Source: Nocardioides panacis
GTDB lineage: Bacteria; Actinomycetota; Actinomycetes; Propionibacteriales; Nocardioidaceae
DNA: 64,000 nt
Reading direction: 5' to 3'
Assembly (NCBI RefSeq): GCF_019039255.1
Contig: NZ_CP077062.1
Location: forward strand, 2,232,001-2,296,000
The notes under the pieces are model-generated. The model was not told where the DNA came from. It did no database searches and saw only the letters and a program-made list of their open reading frames with translations. Below, in pieces: positions 52,530 to 61,284 of this stretch. The first letter of the stretch is position 1. Every line of letters begins with the position of its first letter. Both the position numbers and the translations under genes were made by a program.

Positions 52530-52902
52530 AGGGGTCGTCTGTGGTCGATCTGCGCCGGGGGGTCCCGGCTGTGACCTGCGACGGAGGCATGAAAAAAGGC
52601 TCCCGCCGTGCCAAGCGGAAGCCAGTCAACGGTGGGCACGACGTACGGTGCACACCTCTCGGGGGCACGGGTTCTGGTGAACCTGTCCTCCGGGACCGGA
52701 CCCGACGACCTGGTGGAGCAGCGGTCGTGCGGGTGGGAGACGGATCTCCGCTTGTCAGATCTCGCTGGTGCAACCACCCACGAGCCCCGGATATTTCCGT
52801 CCCGGGGGCACCCAGGTGATCGACCCAACAGATCGGTCCCGAGCAGGCTACCGTGCCGCCCCCCGTCTCGGGAAATCCCGGACGGGTGCGACGCTGGTGC
52901 CC
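52521..52902 (-). other. infC leader region
   Basis: About 380 bp between the divergent DUF1844 gene and infC. On the minus strand it has a small hairpin ggttc/gaacc (52670-52683), a ggaga/tctcc element further upstream, and an intrinsic terminator at 52592-52623, so a transcribed leader with attenuation is likely. No short open frame with a credible ribosome-binding site was recognised. Confidence 0.65.
52592..52623 (-). terminator. Intrinsic terminator (attenuator) in the infC leader
   Basis: Minus strand: GGCTTCCGC, an 8-nt loop, GCGGGAGCC (one G-U pair), immediately followed by TTTTTT. It lies 72 nt before the infC start, well placed to control the infC-rpmI-rplT operon by premature termination. 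Confidence 0.8.
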
Positions 52903-53262
52903 ATGACGCACGCCTCCCCCGAGCCCGAGTCCGCCCGCGACATCGCCGAGGTGCCGGCCCTCGAGATCGTCTCGACCGCCGCCCTGCACCTGATGAGCGC
53001 CGCGGCGGTCAACCTCGGCCTCGCCGAGGACCTGCCCGAGCACCGCGACCTCGACGAGGCGCGCACCCTGATCGAGGCGCTGGCCGGCCTGGTCGTGGCC
53101 GGCGCGCCCCGGATGGGCCACCACCACGCCGCGCCGCTGCGCGACGGGCTGCGCAGCCTGCAGCTGGCGTTCCGGGAGGCCTCCGACGTGCCGGACGCCC
53201 CCGGCGAGGGCCCCGGCGAGAAGCTCACGGGCCCGGTGTCACCCACCCGTAGCGGCCGCTGA
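52903..53262 (+). CDS. DUF1844 family protein
   Basis: A 119-residue small protein with the DUF1844 pattern: IVSTAALHLMSAAAVNLGLAED, then DLDEARTLIEALAGLV, ending in a flexible tail. The family is common beside infC in actinobacteria and has no known function. The ATG at 52903 starts MTHASPEPES. Its end overlaps the convergent SseB gene by 38 nt. Confidence 0.85.
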   Translation: MTHASPEPESARDIAEVPALEIVSTAALHLMSAAAVNLGLAEDLPEHRDLDEARTLIEALAGLVVAGAPRMGHHHAAPLRDGLRSLQLAFREASDVPDAPGEGPGEKLTGPVSPTRSGR

Positions 53263-53722
53263 CCTCCACCAGCGTGTGACCGCCGGCCAGCTCGCGCAGG
53301 TCGTCGGTCTCGACCACGAACAGCACCGGCCCGGCGACGTCGACCAGCATCGCCTGCGCCCCGTCCTGCACGGCGGCCGCGGCGGCGGTGCGCAGCGGCA
53401 CCGGCACCGGCCGCGCCTCGGGGTTCCACCGGTGCAGCGCCGCGGTGGAGGTGAACGCCAGCAGCGCGCTGCGCCCGTCCCGCCCGGTCATCAGCACGGT
53501 CGCCATGTCCGAGGTCTTGTCGTGCGCCAGGCCCCGCTCGTCGTGCTCCACCTCGCCGAGCACCGCGACGACCGGGACCAGCAGCCGGGCCTGCTGCAGC
53601 ACGGCGAGCGTGGCGTCGTGGAGGCGGTCCGGGTCGGCGTCGTACGCCTGCAGCGCGGCGGTGACCTCCGCGGACGCCTCGCCACCGTCGTCGGGGAAAC
53701 CGGGGTCGGGGATCGAGCGCAT
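53225..53722 (-). CDS. SseB family protein
   Basis: A 165-residue protein: LLVPVVAVLGEVEHDERGLAHDKTSDMATVLMTGRDGRSALLAFTS followed by VPLRTAAAAAVQDGAQAMLVDVAGP is the SseB N-terminal domain pattern. Function in actinobacteria is not established. It is convergent with the DUF1844 gene, overlapping its 3' end. Confidence 0.82.
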   Translation of the reverse strand: MRSIPDPGFPDDGGEASAEVTAALQAYDADPDRLHDATLAVLQQARLLVPVVAVLGEVEHDERGLAHDKTSDMATVLMTGRDGRSALLAFTSTAALHRWNPEARPVPVPLRTAAAAAVQDGAQAMLVDVAGPVLFVVETDDLRELAGGHTLVEVSGRYGWVTPGP

Positions 53723-53763
53723 CGAGCCATCATGACCTGCCCGCTGCCCCGTAGGCTGGTCGG

Positions 53764-54252
53764 GTGGACAGCATCGACTCCTCGACGTGGCAGGCGGTCG
53801 GCGTCACGCTCAGCGTGGTCGGCCTGGTGCTCAGCGCGCTGCTCTGGAAGCGACGCGGCGCGGCGGCCGGCCTGCGCGCGGTCGCCTGGTCCCTGCTGCC
53901 CGCGGCGCTCGGGCTGACCGGGACGCTGCGGCTGGTCTGGCAGGTCGGCGACCTCGTCGTGACCTGGGCGACCCGGCTGGTGTTCAGCCCGGTGGTCTGG
54001 GCCGGGATCGTGCTCGCCGGTGTGTCGGTGGTGCTCTTCGGGGTCAGTGCCGCGATGCGGGCCCGGGGCGTCGGCGGGTCCACCAGGGCCGCCGGGTCCA
54101 CCGCGGCCGCCGGGCCGGCGAAGGGCGTGGGCGGCGCCGGGGGCGAGGCCGCGCTGCCGACGAAACGGTCGTCGCGCAAGGCCGGGCCGGCCGTCGGCGA
54201 CGAGGACATGGACGACATCGAGGCCATCCTCCGCAAGCACGGCATCCAGTGA
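53764..54252 (+). CDS. Small membrane protein, function unknown
   Basis: A 162-residue protein with three predicted transmembrane segments (AVGVTLSVVGLVLSALLW, AWSLLPAALGLTGTLRLVW, VVWAGIVLAGVSVVLFGVSAAM), then a Gly/Ala-rich linker and an acidic C-terminal helix MDDIEAILRKHGI. The GTG at 53764 is the start. Divergent from sseB and 10 bp before the racemase-fold gene. Not recognised beyond this; similar conserved actinobacterial proteins exist. Confidence 0.75.
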   Translation: MDSIDSSTWQAVGVTLSVVGLVLSALLWKRRGAAAGLRAVAWSLLPAALGLTGTLRLVWQVGDLVVTWATRLVFSPVVWAGIVLAGVSVVLFGVSAAMRARGVGGSTRAAGSTAAAGPAKGVGGAGGEAALPTKRSSRKAGPAVGDEDMDDIEAILRKHGIQ

Positions 54253-54262
54253 GCCACCCGGC

Positions 54263-55488
54263 ATGAGGCGCAACGACCTCGCCGCGCAGGTCGCGCGGCA
54301 CCGGCTGCACGCCCGGCTGAACGGCGCGGTCGCCGGGCTCCCCGAGCAGCCCCCCGCCCCGACGTACGTCGTGGACCTCGATCCGTTCGACTCCAACGCC
54401 GCCGACCTCGCACGCCGCGCCGCGGGCAAGCCGGTCCGGGTCGCCACCAAGTCGCTGCGGGTGCCGGCGCTGGTCTCCCGGGCCATGGCCGCCCCCGGCT
54501 TCTCCGGGCTGCTCGCCTACTCGCTGCGCGAGGCGCTGTGGCTCTGCGAGCAGGGGATCTCTGACGACGTCGTGATGGGCTACCCGTCCGTCGACCTCCC
54601 CGCGCTGGCCCGGCTGACCGCCTCCGAGCCGGCGCTCGCGGGCGTCACGCTGATGGTCGACGACGTCCGGCAGCTCGACCTGGTCGACTCGGTGCGGGCA
54701 TCCGGCGCCCCGGTGCGGGTGGCGGTCGACGTGGACGCCGGGCTGCGGCTCGGGCCGGCGCACGTGGGACCCCGGCGCTCCCCGCTGTTCGACACCGCGG
54801 ACGTGGTCGCGCTGGCCGAGGAGATCGGCCGCCGCGACGGGTTCCGGATGGTCGGGGTGATGACCTACGAGGGCCAGGTCGCCGGCGTCCCCGACGAGGT
54901 GCCCCGGCACCGGCTCCGCTCCGCGGCGGTGCGCTCGCTGAAGAGCCGGTCGGTGGCCCAGCTGGAGGACCGGCGGGCAGGCATCGCCTCGGCCCTGCAC
55001 GAGGTCGTCGAGCTGGAGTTCTGGAACGCCGGCGGCTCCGGCTCGGTGGAGACCTCGGTCGCCGACCCGGCCGTGACCGAGGTGACCGCCGGGTCCGGGC
55101 TGCTGGTCCCCGGCCTGTTCGACCACTACCGGTCCTTCTCGCCGCTGCCCGCCGCCTACTTCGGGCTGCGGGTGGTGCGGCGCCCCTCGGCGACCGTCGC
55201 GACCGTGGCCGGCGGCGGCCTGGTCGCCTCCGGGCCCACCGGCACGGACCGCTCCCCGTCCCCTGGGCGCCGCCCGGGCTGCACCTGACCGCCCTCGAGG
55301 GCGCCGGCGAGGTGCAGACCCCGCTCACCGGCCCGGGCGCGTCCGCGCTGCTCGTCGGCGAGCTCGTGTGGTTCCGGCACGCCAAGTCCGGCGAGGTCGC
55401 CGAGCACGTCCTCGAGGCGCACCTGCTGCAGGGCAGCGCGATCGTGGACACCGTGCCGACCTACCGCGGCGCCGGGCACGCCTGGTGA
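54263..55488 (+). CDS. Fold-type III PLP enzyme (alanine racemase-like / amino acid deaminase-aldolase), with a frameshift
   Basis: N-terminal alanine-racemase-type barrel: VVDLDPFDSNAADLARRAAGKPVRVATKSLRVPAL with the PLP Lys in ATKS, LWLCEQGISDDVVMGYPSVD, VAVDVDAGLRLG, and VGVMTYEGQVAG. The C-terminal D-serine-dehydratase-like domain (ELVWFRHAKSGEVAEHVLEAHLL, VPTYRG) continues in a different frame after about 55255; adding one base in the ccccgtcccc stretch (55254-55263) would give RSPVPWAPPGLHLTALEGAGEV and about 408 residues. Probably a sequence error. Substrate unknown. Confidence 0.8.
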
Positions 55489-56075
55489 GCTGCGAGGCCG
55501 CGGCCGCCGCGGTGGTGGCGGCCGTGCTGGCCGCGCCCGCCACGCTGGGCGCCGGCCGTCTGGTGTGCGTGGACGGCCCGTCCGGGGCGGGCAAGACGAC
55601 CCTGGCCGCCGCGCTCGACCGGGGCTTCCGCGACGCGCTGCGTCCCGGCGGGCGCTCGCAGGTGCTGCACCTGGACAACGTGTACGAGGGCTGGGACGGT
55701 CTCGCCGCCGGGATGGCCACCGTCGCCGCCTCGGTCGTGGCGCCGCTACGGGCCGGGGCGCCGGGTCGCTACCGCCGGTTCGACTGGCACGCGATGGCCT
55801 GGGCCGAGGAGCGCACCCTCCCGCCGTGCGACGTGCTGGTGCTCGAGGGCGTCGGCGCCTGGTCGTCGGCGATCCGCGACGCCGTCACCTGCCTGGTGTG
55901 GGTCGAGACGCCCCCCGCGCTGCGCCTGGAGCGGGGGGTGGCCCGCGACGGGGAGGCGCTGCGGCCCCGGCTGCTGGCCTGGCGGGCGCAGGAGGAGGCG
56001 ATGTACGCCGCCGAGCGGACCCGGGAGCACGCCGACGTCGTCGTCGACGGTCAGACCGGCACGGTCAGGAAGTAG
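55485..56075 (+). CDS. P-loop kinase-like protein (uridine kinase-like)
   Basis: A 196-residue protein with Walker A GPSGAGKTT at residues 31-39, HLDNVYEGWDGL, and a Walker B-like DVLVLEGVGAW, then an ERG-ARDGEALRPRLLAW lid region. This is the pattern of small nucleoside/uridine-kinase-like P-loop proteins; the substrate is unknown. The GTG at 55485 overlaps the stop of the preceding PLP gene (GTGA), so the two are co-translated. The 3' end overlaps the convergent GNAT gene by 25 nt. Confidence 0.82.
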   Translation: MSCEAAAAAVVAAVLAAPATLGAGRLVCVDGPSGAGKTTLAAALDRGFRDALRPGGRSQVLHLDNVYEGWDGLAAGMATVAASVVAPLRAGAPGRYRRFDWHAMAWAEERTLPPCDVLVLEGVGAWSSAIRDAVTCLVWVETPPALRLERGVARDGEALRPRLLAWRAQEEAMYAAERTREHADVVVDGQTGTVRK

Positions 56076-57022
56076 TTCGTCCAGCGGGACTCCACCTCGA
56101 ACCCGCAGCGCCGGTAGACGCCGAGCGCCCCGGTCGGGTTCTCGGAGTCCACGTCGAGCGACGCCTCGTCGTACCCGGCCGCGGCGTACGTCGCCAGGCA
56201 GTGCCCCAGCATCGCGCCGGCGAGGCCCCGGCCCCGGTGCCCGGGGAGCACGCCGACCTTGCCGACGTAGGCCTCGCGCCGTCCGGTGGCGGCGGCGTAG
56301 GCGTCGAACTCGTGGGTGGTGACGTAGCCGACGACCTCCTGCGAGCCGCTCGGCACCACCACGACGCTGTCCGCGGGCCGGAACGTGTGGCTGCCGGTGA
56401 CCCACTGCTTCCAGGTGGTCTCGGTCCACGGCGTGAAGTTCGGGTGCGAGCCGTCGAAAGCCGCGTTGTGCGCGGCCAGCACCGCGAGGCCCATCGACTC
56501 GTCGTAGGGCCGGACCTCGTAGCCGTCGGCGACCGGCTGCGGCGCCGGCAGGCCGGTCAGCGCCGTGCGCATCACGAAGTTCCAGCGCTCGCCGCGCATC
56601 CCGTGCCCGGTGAGCAGCGCCTCCTGCTCGGCGTTGCTCGACAGGCCGGTGGTGGTCAGCCGGGCCGGCAGGCCGGGGCCGCGCTCGGCGGCGGCCGCGG
56701 TGCCGCGCGCGACCATCGCCGCGGCCAGCGCGGTGCCGATGCCCTCCCCGCGCCGCTCCGGCAGCACCGCGCCCTCCACGTGCACCTTGTAGGCGCCCTC
56801 GGCCTCCCCGCGCGGCAGCACCGAGAAGTAGCCGACGAGCCGCTGCCCGTCGTACGCCCCGACGAAGTCCGTGCCGACGGTGACCTCGGGGTTGTCCATC
56901 TCCTCGGCGAGGTCGGTCTCCCCGTAGTGCTCGCCGGTGTGCTCGACGGCCTCGATCGCGGCCAGGAGCGCTGCCCAGGCAGGGATGTCGGCGCGAGTCA
57001 GCGGGCGCAGCACGAGGTCCAT
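56051..57022 (-). CDS. Tandem GNAT-domain N-acetyltransferase
   Basis: A 323-residue protein with two GNAT folds: acetyl-CoA loops VEGAVLPERRGEGIGTAL (near residue 90) and VGVLPGHRGRGLAGAM (near residue 265). Tandem GNATs of this size include mycothiol synthase and antibiotic acetyltransferases, but I see no specific marker of MshD. ATG at 57022. Function open. Confidence 0.85.
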   Translation of the reverse strand: MDLVLRPLTRADIPAWAALLAAIEAVEHTGEHYGETDLAEEMDNPEVTVGTDFVGAYDGQRLVGYFSVLPRGEAEGAYKVHVEGAVLPERRGEGIGTALAAAMVARGTAAAAERGPGLPARLTTTGLSSNAEQEALLTGHGMRGERWNFVMRTALTGLPAPQPVADGYEVRPYDESMGLAVLAAHNAAFDGSHPNFTPWTETTWKQWVTGSHTFRPADSVVVVPSGSQEVVGYVTTHEFDAYAAATGRREAYVGKVGVLPGHRGRGLAGAMLGHCLATYAAAGYDEASLDVDSENPTGALGVYRRCGFEVESRWTNYFLTVPV

Positions 57023-57066
57023 CGGGCGAGCGTAGAGCTCGTCCGACGGACCTCGCACCGGGTTTT

Positions 57067-58560
57067 CTAGAGGTACGTCGACCACGGTCCCCGGATCGCG
57101 AACGAGTGCCCGGGCTCCTGGATGTTGCCGAACAGGATCAGCCCGTCCGGGGAGAAGCAGGGGCCGGTCATCTCGCTGTAGACGTTGCCGCCGGCCGCGC
57201 TCTTCTCGAGCACCAGCAGGTTGCGGGCGATCGCCTGCGCGCCGGTCTCCTCGCTCCAGGAGAGCAGGTGGTTGGCGGTGTTGCCGTCCTCGCTGAGCAC
57301 CAGGCTGCCGTAGGGCGACACGTGGCACCCGTCGGGACCGTCGAAGGCCAGGTCGAGGCTGCGCCCGAGGCCGGCCTCCCAGCCGGGGGTCTCGGCGTGC
57401 AGCCGCTCGTTGTAGGGGAAGTACGCCTTCAGGGTCAGCGTCCGGTCCTCGTAGCGGTAGTACCAGAGCTGCCCGTCGTGCCGGGTGGCGTCGGCCGGCA
57501 GGTCGCTGGCGCCGAAGGCGAAGCTGGCCACGAAGTAGGCGCCGTGCCGGTCGCCCCAGGCGCCCTCGAGCTTCTTGGAGCGGGTCACCTCGCCGTCCGC
57601 GAACTGCTTGCGGATCGAGGTGGTCGTGGCCTGCCGGTCGGGCACCTTCTTCCAGGTGGTCCGGAACGGGTGGCCGATCTGCGCGGAGGTGACGTAGGCG
57701 AGGTCGGGCAGCACGCTGCCGTCGCGGTCCAGCAGCGCGAGGGCCTCGAGCGTGCCGTCGTCCGCGCCCAGCGCCTCCGCGATCCGGGGCCGCAGCCGGT
57801 GGCCGGTCGGGGCGGTCCACCGGTAGAACAGCCCGTTCGGGCCGCCGGCGTCCTCGGTGAGGTAGGCCCGGGTGCGGCTCGGCTCGATGACCACCGCCTC
57901 GTGGGCGAAGCGGCCCCAGGCCTTGATCGGCAGCGGGACCTGCCGGTCGGGCTGGTCGGCGAAGACCTCGAAGACGTACCCGTGGTCCTTCAGCAGCCCG
58001 CCGGTGCCGGCCCGGGCCTCGGTCTCCTCGCAGGTCAGCCAGGAGCCCCAGGGCGTCGGGCCACCGGCGCAGTTGCTGATCGTGCCGGACAGCCCCACCC
58101 ACTCGGAGCGGCGCTTCCCGGTGCGGCTCACGTCGATGACCGTGCAGCCGCCGCCGAGCACGCCCGCGTCGTACGTCGTGCCCTCGACCAGCGGCACGGG
58201 GTACGTCGCGCCCGGGCCGGCCTCGTGGTTCTGCACCATCCGGTAGCCGTTGCCGGACGCCACGACCAGGGTGCCGTCGGGACGTTCGGGGGTCTTGCCG
58301 ACGACCGTGCCCGAGCCGTCGTGCACCTCGGTCTGTCCGGACACCGCGACGGCCTCGTAGCTGAAGCCCTCCGGGAGCGCGAGCAGGTCGCCCGGCTTCG
58401 ACTGCAGGGGGCCGAAGAGCCTCCCGGAGCCCTTCCCGGGGCTCCGGGAGGCCTGCGCGGCGTCGGCGAGGGCGGGTGAGCCGAGACCGAACGACGCGAC
58501 CAGCGCGCCGGCGCTCGCGGCGCCGCCCCGGTTGAGGAGCTGACGACGGTTGAGGGACAT
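57067..58560 (-). CDS. Tat-exported PhoX-family (DUF839) alkaline phosphatase-like protein
   Basis: A 497-residue protein with a twin-arginine signal (NRRQLLNRG followed by a hydrophobic stretch ending LGSPALADA, residues about 4-36). The mature part has ISNCAGGPTPWGSWLTCEET, FAHEAVVIEPSRTRAYLTEDAGGPNGLFYRW and FDGPDGCHVSPYGSLVLSEDG, the beta-propeller motifs of PhoX/DUF839. PhoX enzymes are Ca/Fe-dependent phosphatases. No phosphate-regulated promoter was identified; divergent from the epimerase gene. Confidence 0.88.
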   Translation of the reverse strand: MSLNRRQLLNRGGAASAGALVASFGLGSPALADAAQASRSPGKGSGRLFGPLQSKPGDLLALPEGFSYEAVAVSGQTEVHDGSGTVVGKTPERPDGTLVVASGNGYRMVQNHEAGPGATYPVPLVEGTTYDAGVLGGGCTVIDVSRTGKRRSEWVGLSGTISNCAGGPTPWGSWLTCEETEARAGTGGLLKDHGYVFEVFADQPDRQVPLPIKAWGRFAHEAVVIEPSRTRAYLTEDAGGPNGLFYRWTAPTGHRLRPRIAEALGADDGTLEALALLDRDGSVLPDLAYVTSAQIGHPFRTTWKKVPDRQATTTSIRKQFADGEVTRSKKLEGAWGDRHGAYFVASFAFGASDLPADATRHDGQLWYYRYEDRTLTLKAYFPYNERLHAETPGWEAGLGRSLDLAFDGPDGCHVSPYGSLVLSEDGNTANHLLSWSEETGAQAIARNLLVLEKSAAGGNVYSEMTGPCFSPDGLILFGNIQEPGHSFAIRGPWSTYL

Positions 58561-58692
58561 GGGTTCTCCGTTCGAGGGGGGGCGGGTGGTTCCACCGTTT
58601 CGACCGGACTCTGTCGATGCGTGGTGAACCGCCGATGAACGGTGCCGGACGGCCGCGAGAAGAACGCGCCGCGGTCTGGCAGGGTGGTGCCC

Positions 58693-59613
58693 ATGGTGGC
58701 GCCGAGCGGGGAGCAGTTCGAGATCAGCGGGGGCGGCTACCGGGCCGTCGTGACCGAGTGCGGCGCCGGGCTGCGGGTGCTCGAGCACGAGGGGCGACCC
58801 CTGGTGCTGGGGTACCCCGAGGACGCGCAGGCCACCTCGGGCCGCGGGCAGCTGCTCGTGCCGTGGCCGAACCGGATCCGGGACGGCGCCTACACCTTCG
58901 AGGGCCGCGACCTGCAGCTGCCGCTGACCGAGGCGTCTCGCGGGCACGCCAGCCACGGCCTGGTGCGCTGGGTGCCCTGGACCGTGGAGGAGATGACCGC
59001 CCACTCGGTGTCGCTGGTCTGCCGGCTGATGAGCCAGCCGGGCTACCCGTGGACGGTCGACCTGCACGCGCTCTACGACCTGTCCGCCGACGGGCTGACG
59101 GTGACGGTCACCGCCACCAACGTGAGCAGCAGCCCGGCGCCGTACGCCGTGGGCGCGCACCCGTACCTCACCGCCGGCCCGGGACCCGTGGACCGCTGGG
59201 AGCTCACGCTGCCGGCCGCCACGCGGCTGCTCGTCGACGACCGGCTGATCCCCACCGGCCGCGAGGACGTCCGCGACACCGAGCTGGACTTCCGGATGGC
59301 CCGGCCGATCCGCTCGACCAGCCTGGACACGGCGTTCACCGACCTGGACCGCGACGCGGACGGCCGGGTCGAGGTGCTGCTCCGCGACCCCGCCTCCGAC
59401 CAGGGCGTGGCGCTGTGGATGGACGGCAGCCACTCCTACGTGCAGGTGTTCACCGGTGACGCCCTGCCGGCCCACGCCCGCGAGTCGCTGGCCGTCGAGC
59501 CGATGACCGCGCCGCCGAACGCGTTCGGATCCGGCGAGGGCCTCGTGGTGCTGGCGCCGGCCGGTTCCGACGGCGACGAGCACTCCGTCTCCTGGGGCAT
59601 CCACGCCCGCTGA
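58693..59613 (+). CDS. Aldose 1-epimerase family protein
   Basis: About 306 residues. GQLLVPWPNRIRDGAYTFEGR, ASRGHASHGLVRWVPW (catalytic His context), YAVGAHPYLTAG (second His) and the C-terminal EPMTAPPNAFGSGEGL (general base Glu) match the galactose-mutarotase fold. Start at ATG 58693. Divergent from the PhoX gene; its 3' 178 bp are overlapped antisense by the SGNH hydrolase frame. Confidence 0.9.
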   Translation: MVAPSGEQFEISGGGYRAVVTECGAGLRVLEHEGRPLVLGYPEDAQATSGRGQLLVPWPNRIRDGAYTFEGRDLQLPLTEASRGHASHGLVRWVPWTVEEMTAHSVSLVCRLMSQPGYPWTVDLHALYDLSADGLTVTVTATNVSSSPAPYAVGAHPYLTAGPGPVDRWELTLPAATRLLVDDRLIPTGREDVRDTELDFRMARPIRSTSLDTAFTDLDRDADGRVEVLLRDPASDQGVALWMDGSHSYVQVFTGDALPAHARESLAVEPMTAPPNAFGSGEGLVVLAPAGSDGDEHSVSWGIHAR

Positions 59614-60827
59614 CCCGGCGCGTCCGGCGGCCCTGAACCGCTGCCGAAGGCCAGGGCCGCGAACCGCTCGCCGATGCGGCGGTGGGTCGCGGCGTCCGGG
59701 TGCAGCTGGTCGGGCAGCGGCAGCTCGGCGAGGTCCGGCTCGCCGTACAGCTCCCGGCCGTCGAGGTAGTGCAGGTGCGGGTCGTCCTGGGCCCGCGCCG
59801 CGGTGATCCGGGCCAGCTCGTCGCGGATGGTCCGCAGGGTCAGCCGGGTGCGGTCCGCGGGGTCCCCGGTGGCCACGAAGCTCAGCCGTCCCTCGGCGAG
59901 ACGTGCGAGGTCCGGCCCGGCCGGCCCGGGGGTGTCCTCGTGGATCGGGCAGAGCAGCGGGGAGACCACCAGCAGCGGCGTGCTCGGGTGCCCCTCGCGG
60001 ATCGTGTCGAGGAAGCCGTGCACCGCCGGACCGAAGGCACGCAGCCGCATCAGGTCGGTGTTGACCAGGTTGATGCCGATCTTGACGCTGATCACGTCCG
60101 CGGGGGCGTCCCGCAGCGTCCGCGCGGTGAACGGGTCCAGCAGCGCGCTGCCCCCGAACCCCAGGTTCACCAGCTCCACGCCGCCGAGCGCCGCGGCCAG
60201 CGCCGGCCAGGTGGTGGACGGGCTCTCGGCGTCCGAGCCGTGGCTGATCGAGCTGCCGTGGTGCAGCCACACCCGGCGCCCGTCGCGGGGCAGCGGCGCC
60301 GTCGGCGCGTCGGTCCGCAGCGCCACCAGCTCGGTGATCTCGTTGTGCGGCAGCCAGATCTCCACGTCCTTGCCGCCGGCGGGCAGGCCGGTGAACCGCA
60401 CGGTGCCGACGGGACCCGGCCGGGTCTCCACCGACCCCGTGGTCAGGTCCATCAGCCGCACGTTGCCGCCGGGGGCGCTGGACCGGTCGGTCAGCCGGCC
60501 GTCGACGACCAGGTCGTAGATCCCGTCCGGACGCGGCGGGGCGCCGGCGTAGGCGTTCCTGGTCCGGACCACGTCCAGCTCGATGGCGGTGGCCACCGTG
60601 CGGAAGGCGAGCCGTACGCCGGAGGGCTGCGCCTCGGCCATCGTGAGCTGGTCGTCGGGGACCTGTGCGCGCGCCCAGGCGGGCAGCCGGTGCGGCAGCA
60701 CCCCCTGCGCCGTGCGCTCCAGCTCGACCGCGCCCCGGACGACCTCGGTGGTGATCGGGGTCGCCGACCAGCCACCGGTCCCCGTGCCCTGGTCTCCGTC
60801 GGGTACGTCGCTGCGCTCGAGGTCCAT
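59436..60827 (-). CDS. SGNH/GDSL hydrolase with an N-terminal beta-domain
   Basis: A 463-residue frame. The N-terminal 180 residues form a beta-sandwich-like domain; the esterase part has block I HHGSSISHGSDA (nucleophile Ser), VNLGFGGSALLDPF, VSVKIGINLVNTD and block V DQLHPDAATHR. The natural protein appears to end near FAALAFGSG; the last 55 or so residues run antisense to the epimerase gene and look non-native, so a stop codon may be lost or mis-sequenced near 59620. Substrate unknown; no signal peptide. Confidence 0.82.
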   Translation of the reverse strand: MDLERSDVPDGDQGTGTGGWSATPITTEVVRGAVELERTAQGVLPHRLPAWARAQVPDDQLTMAEAQPSGVRLAFRTVATAIELDVVRTRNAYAGAPPRPDGIYDLVVDGRLTDRSSAPGGNVRLMDLTTGSVETRPGPVGTVRFTGLPAGGKDVEIWLPHNEITELVALRTDAPTAPLPRDGRRVWLHHGSSISHGSDAESPSTTWPALAAALGGVELVNLGFGGSALLDPFTARTLRDAPADVISVKIGINLVNTDLMRLRAFGPAVHGFLDTIREGHPSTPLLVVSPLLCPIHEDTPGPAGPDLARLAEGRLSFVATGDPADRTRLTLRTIRDELARITAARAQDDPHLHYLDGRELYGEPDLAELPLPDQLHPDAATHRRIGERFAALAFGSGSGPPDAPGQRAWMPQETECSSPSEPAGASTTRPSPDPNAFGGAVIGSTASDSRAWAGRASPVNTCT

Positions 60828-61072
60828 GCGCGCCAGTCTGCCAACCCCGCCCCCCGCGCCCGCGCGGCCCCGAGAAACCGGGCTATCCGCCGGCGCGGCG
60901 CGACATCCGAGGACGTACGTCGCTTGGGCGCATCGTCCGCGTTTCCCTAGTGCGGCATGGTCATAGAGAGGGGCACCCGATGGTCCGAACGTGCTGGTCA
61001 CACAGCGCCGGAACGAACGTAACTTCGAACGGGTTGGTCCATTCCCGGCCCCCGAAGGACTGCCACCTAGTG

Positions 61073-61246
61073 ATGACTCTTCCCAGCTTCTCCCTGCCCA
61101 GCCCGCTTCGACTGTTCTCGCAGGACACCGCACGGCGCAACGCGGCCCGCGCGATCAGCGTCGTCGCGGAGCGACGGTCCGAGCGCGACGAGGTGGAGCG
61201 CTTCCTGGCCCACCTCGACGCCCACCGGCACCGCCGCGTGGGCTAG
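61073..61246 (+). CDS. Small basic protein, 57 residues
   Basis: MTLPSFSLPSPLRLFSQDTARRNAA, then an Arg/Glu-rich helix (VVAERRSERDEVERFLAHL). A GTG one codon upstream (61070) is an alternative; GAAGGA lies about 13 nt upstream. The helical charge pattern and codon use look coding. I cannot assign a family. It is followed 38 bp later by a membrane protein gene on the same strand. Confidence 0.6.
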   Translation: MTLPSFSLPSPLRLFSQDTARRNAARAISVVAERRSERDEVERFLAHLDAHRHRRVG

Positions 61247-61284
61247 ACGCGCCTGGGCGGACCGCCGGCGAACGGGGTGAGGTG

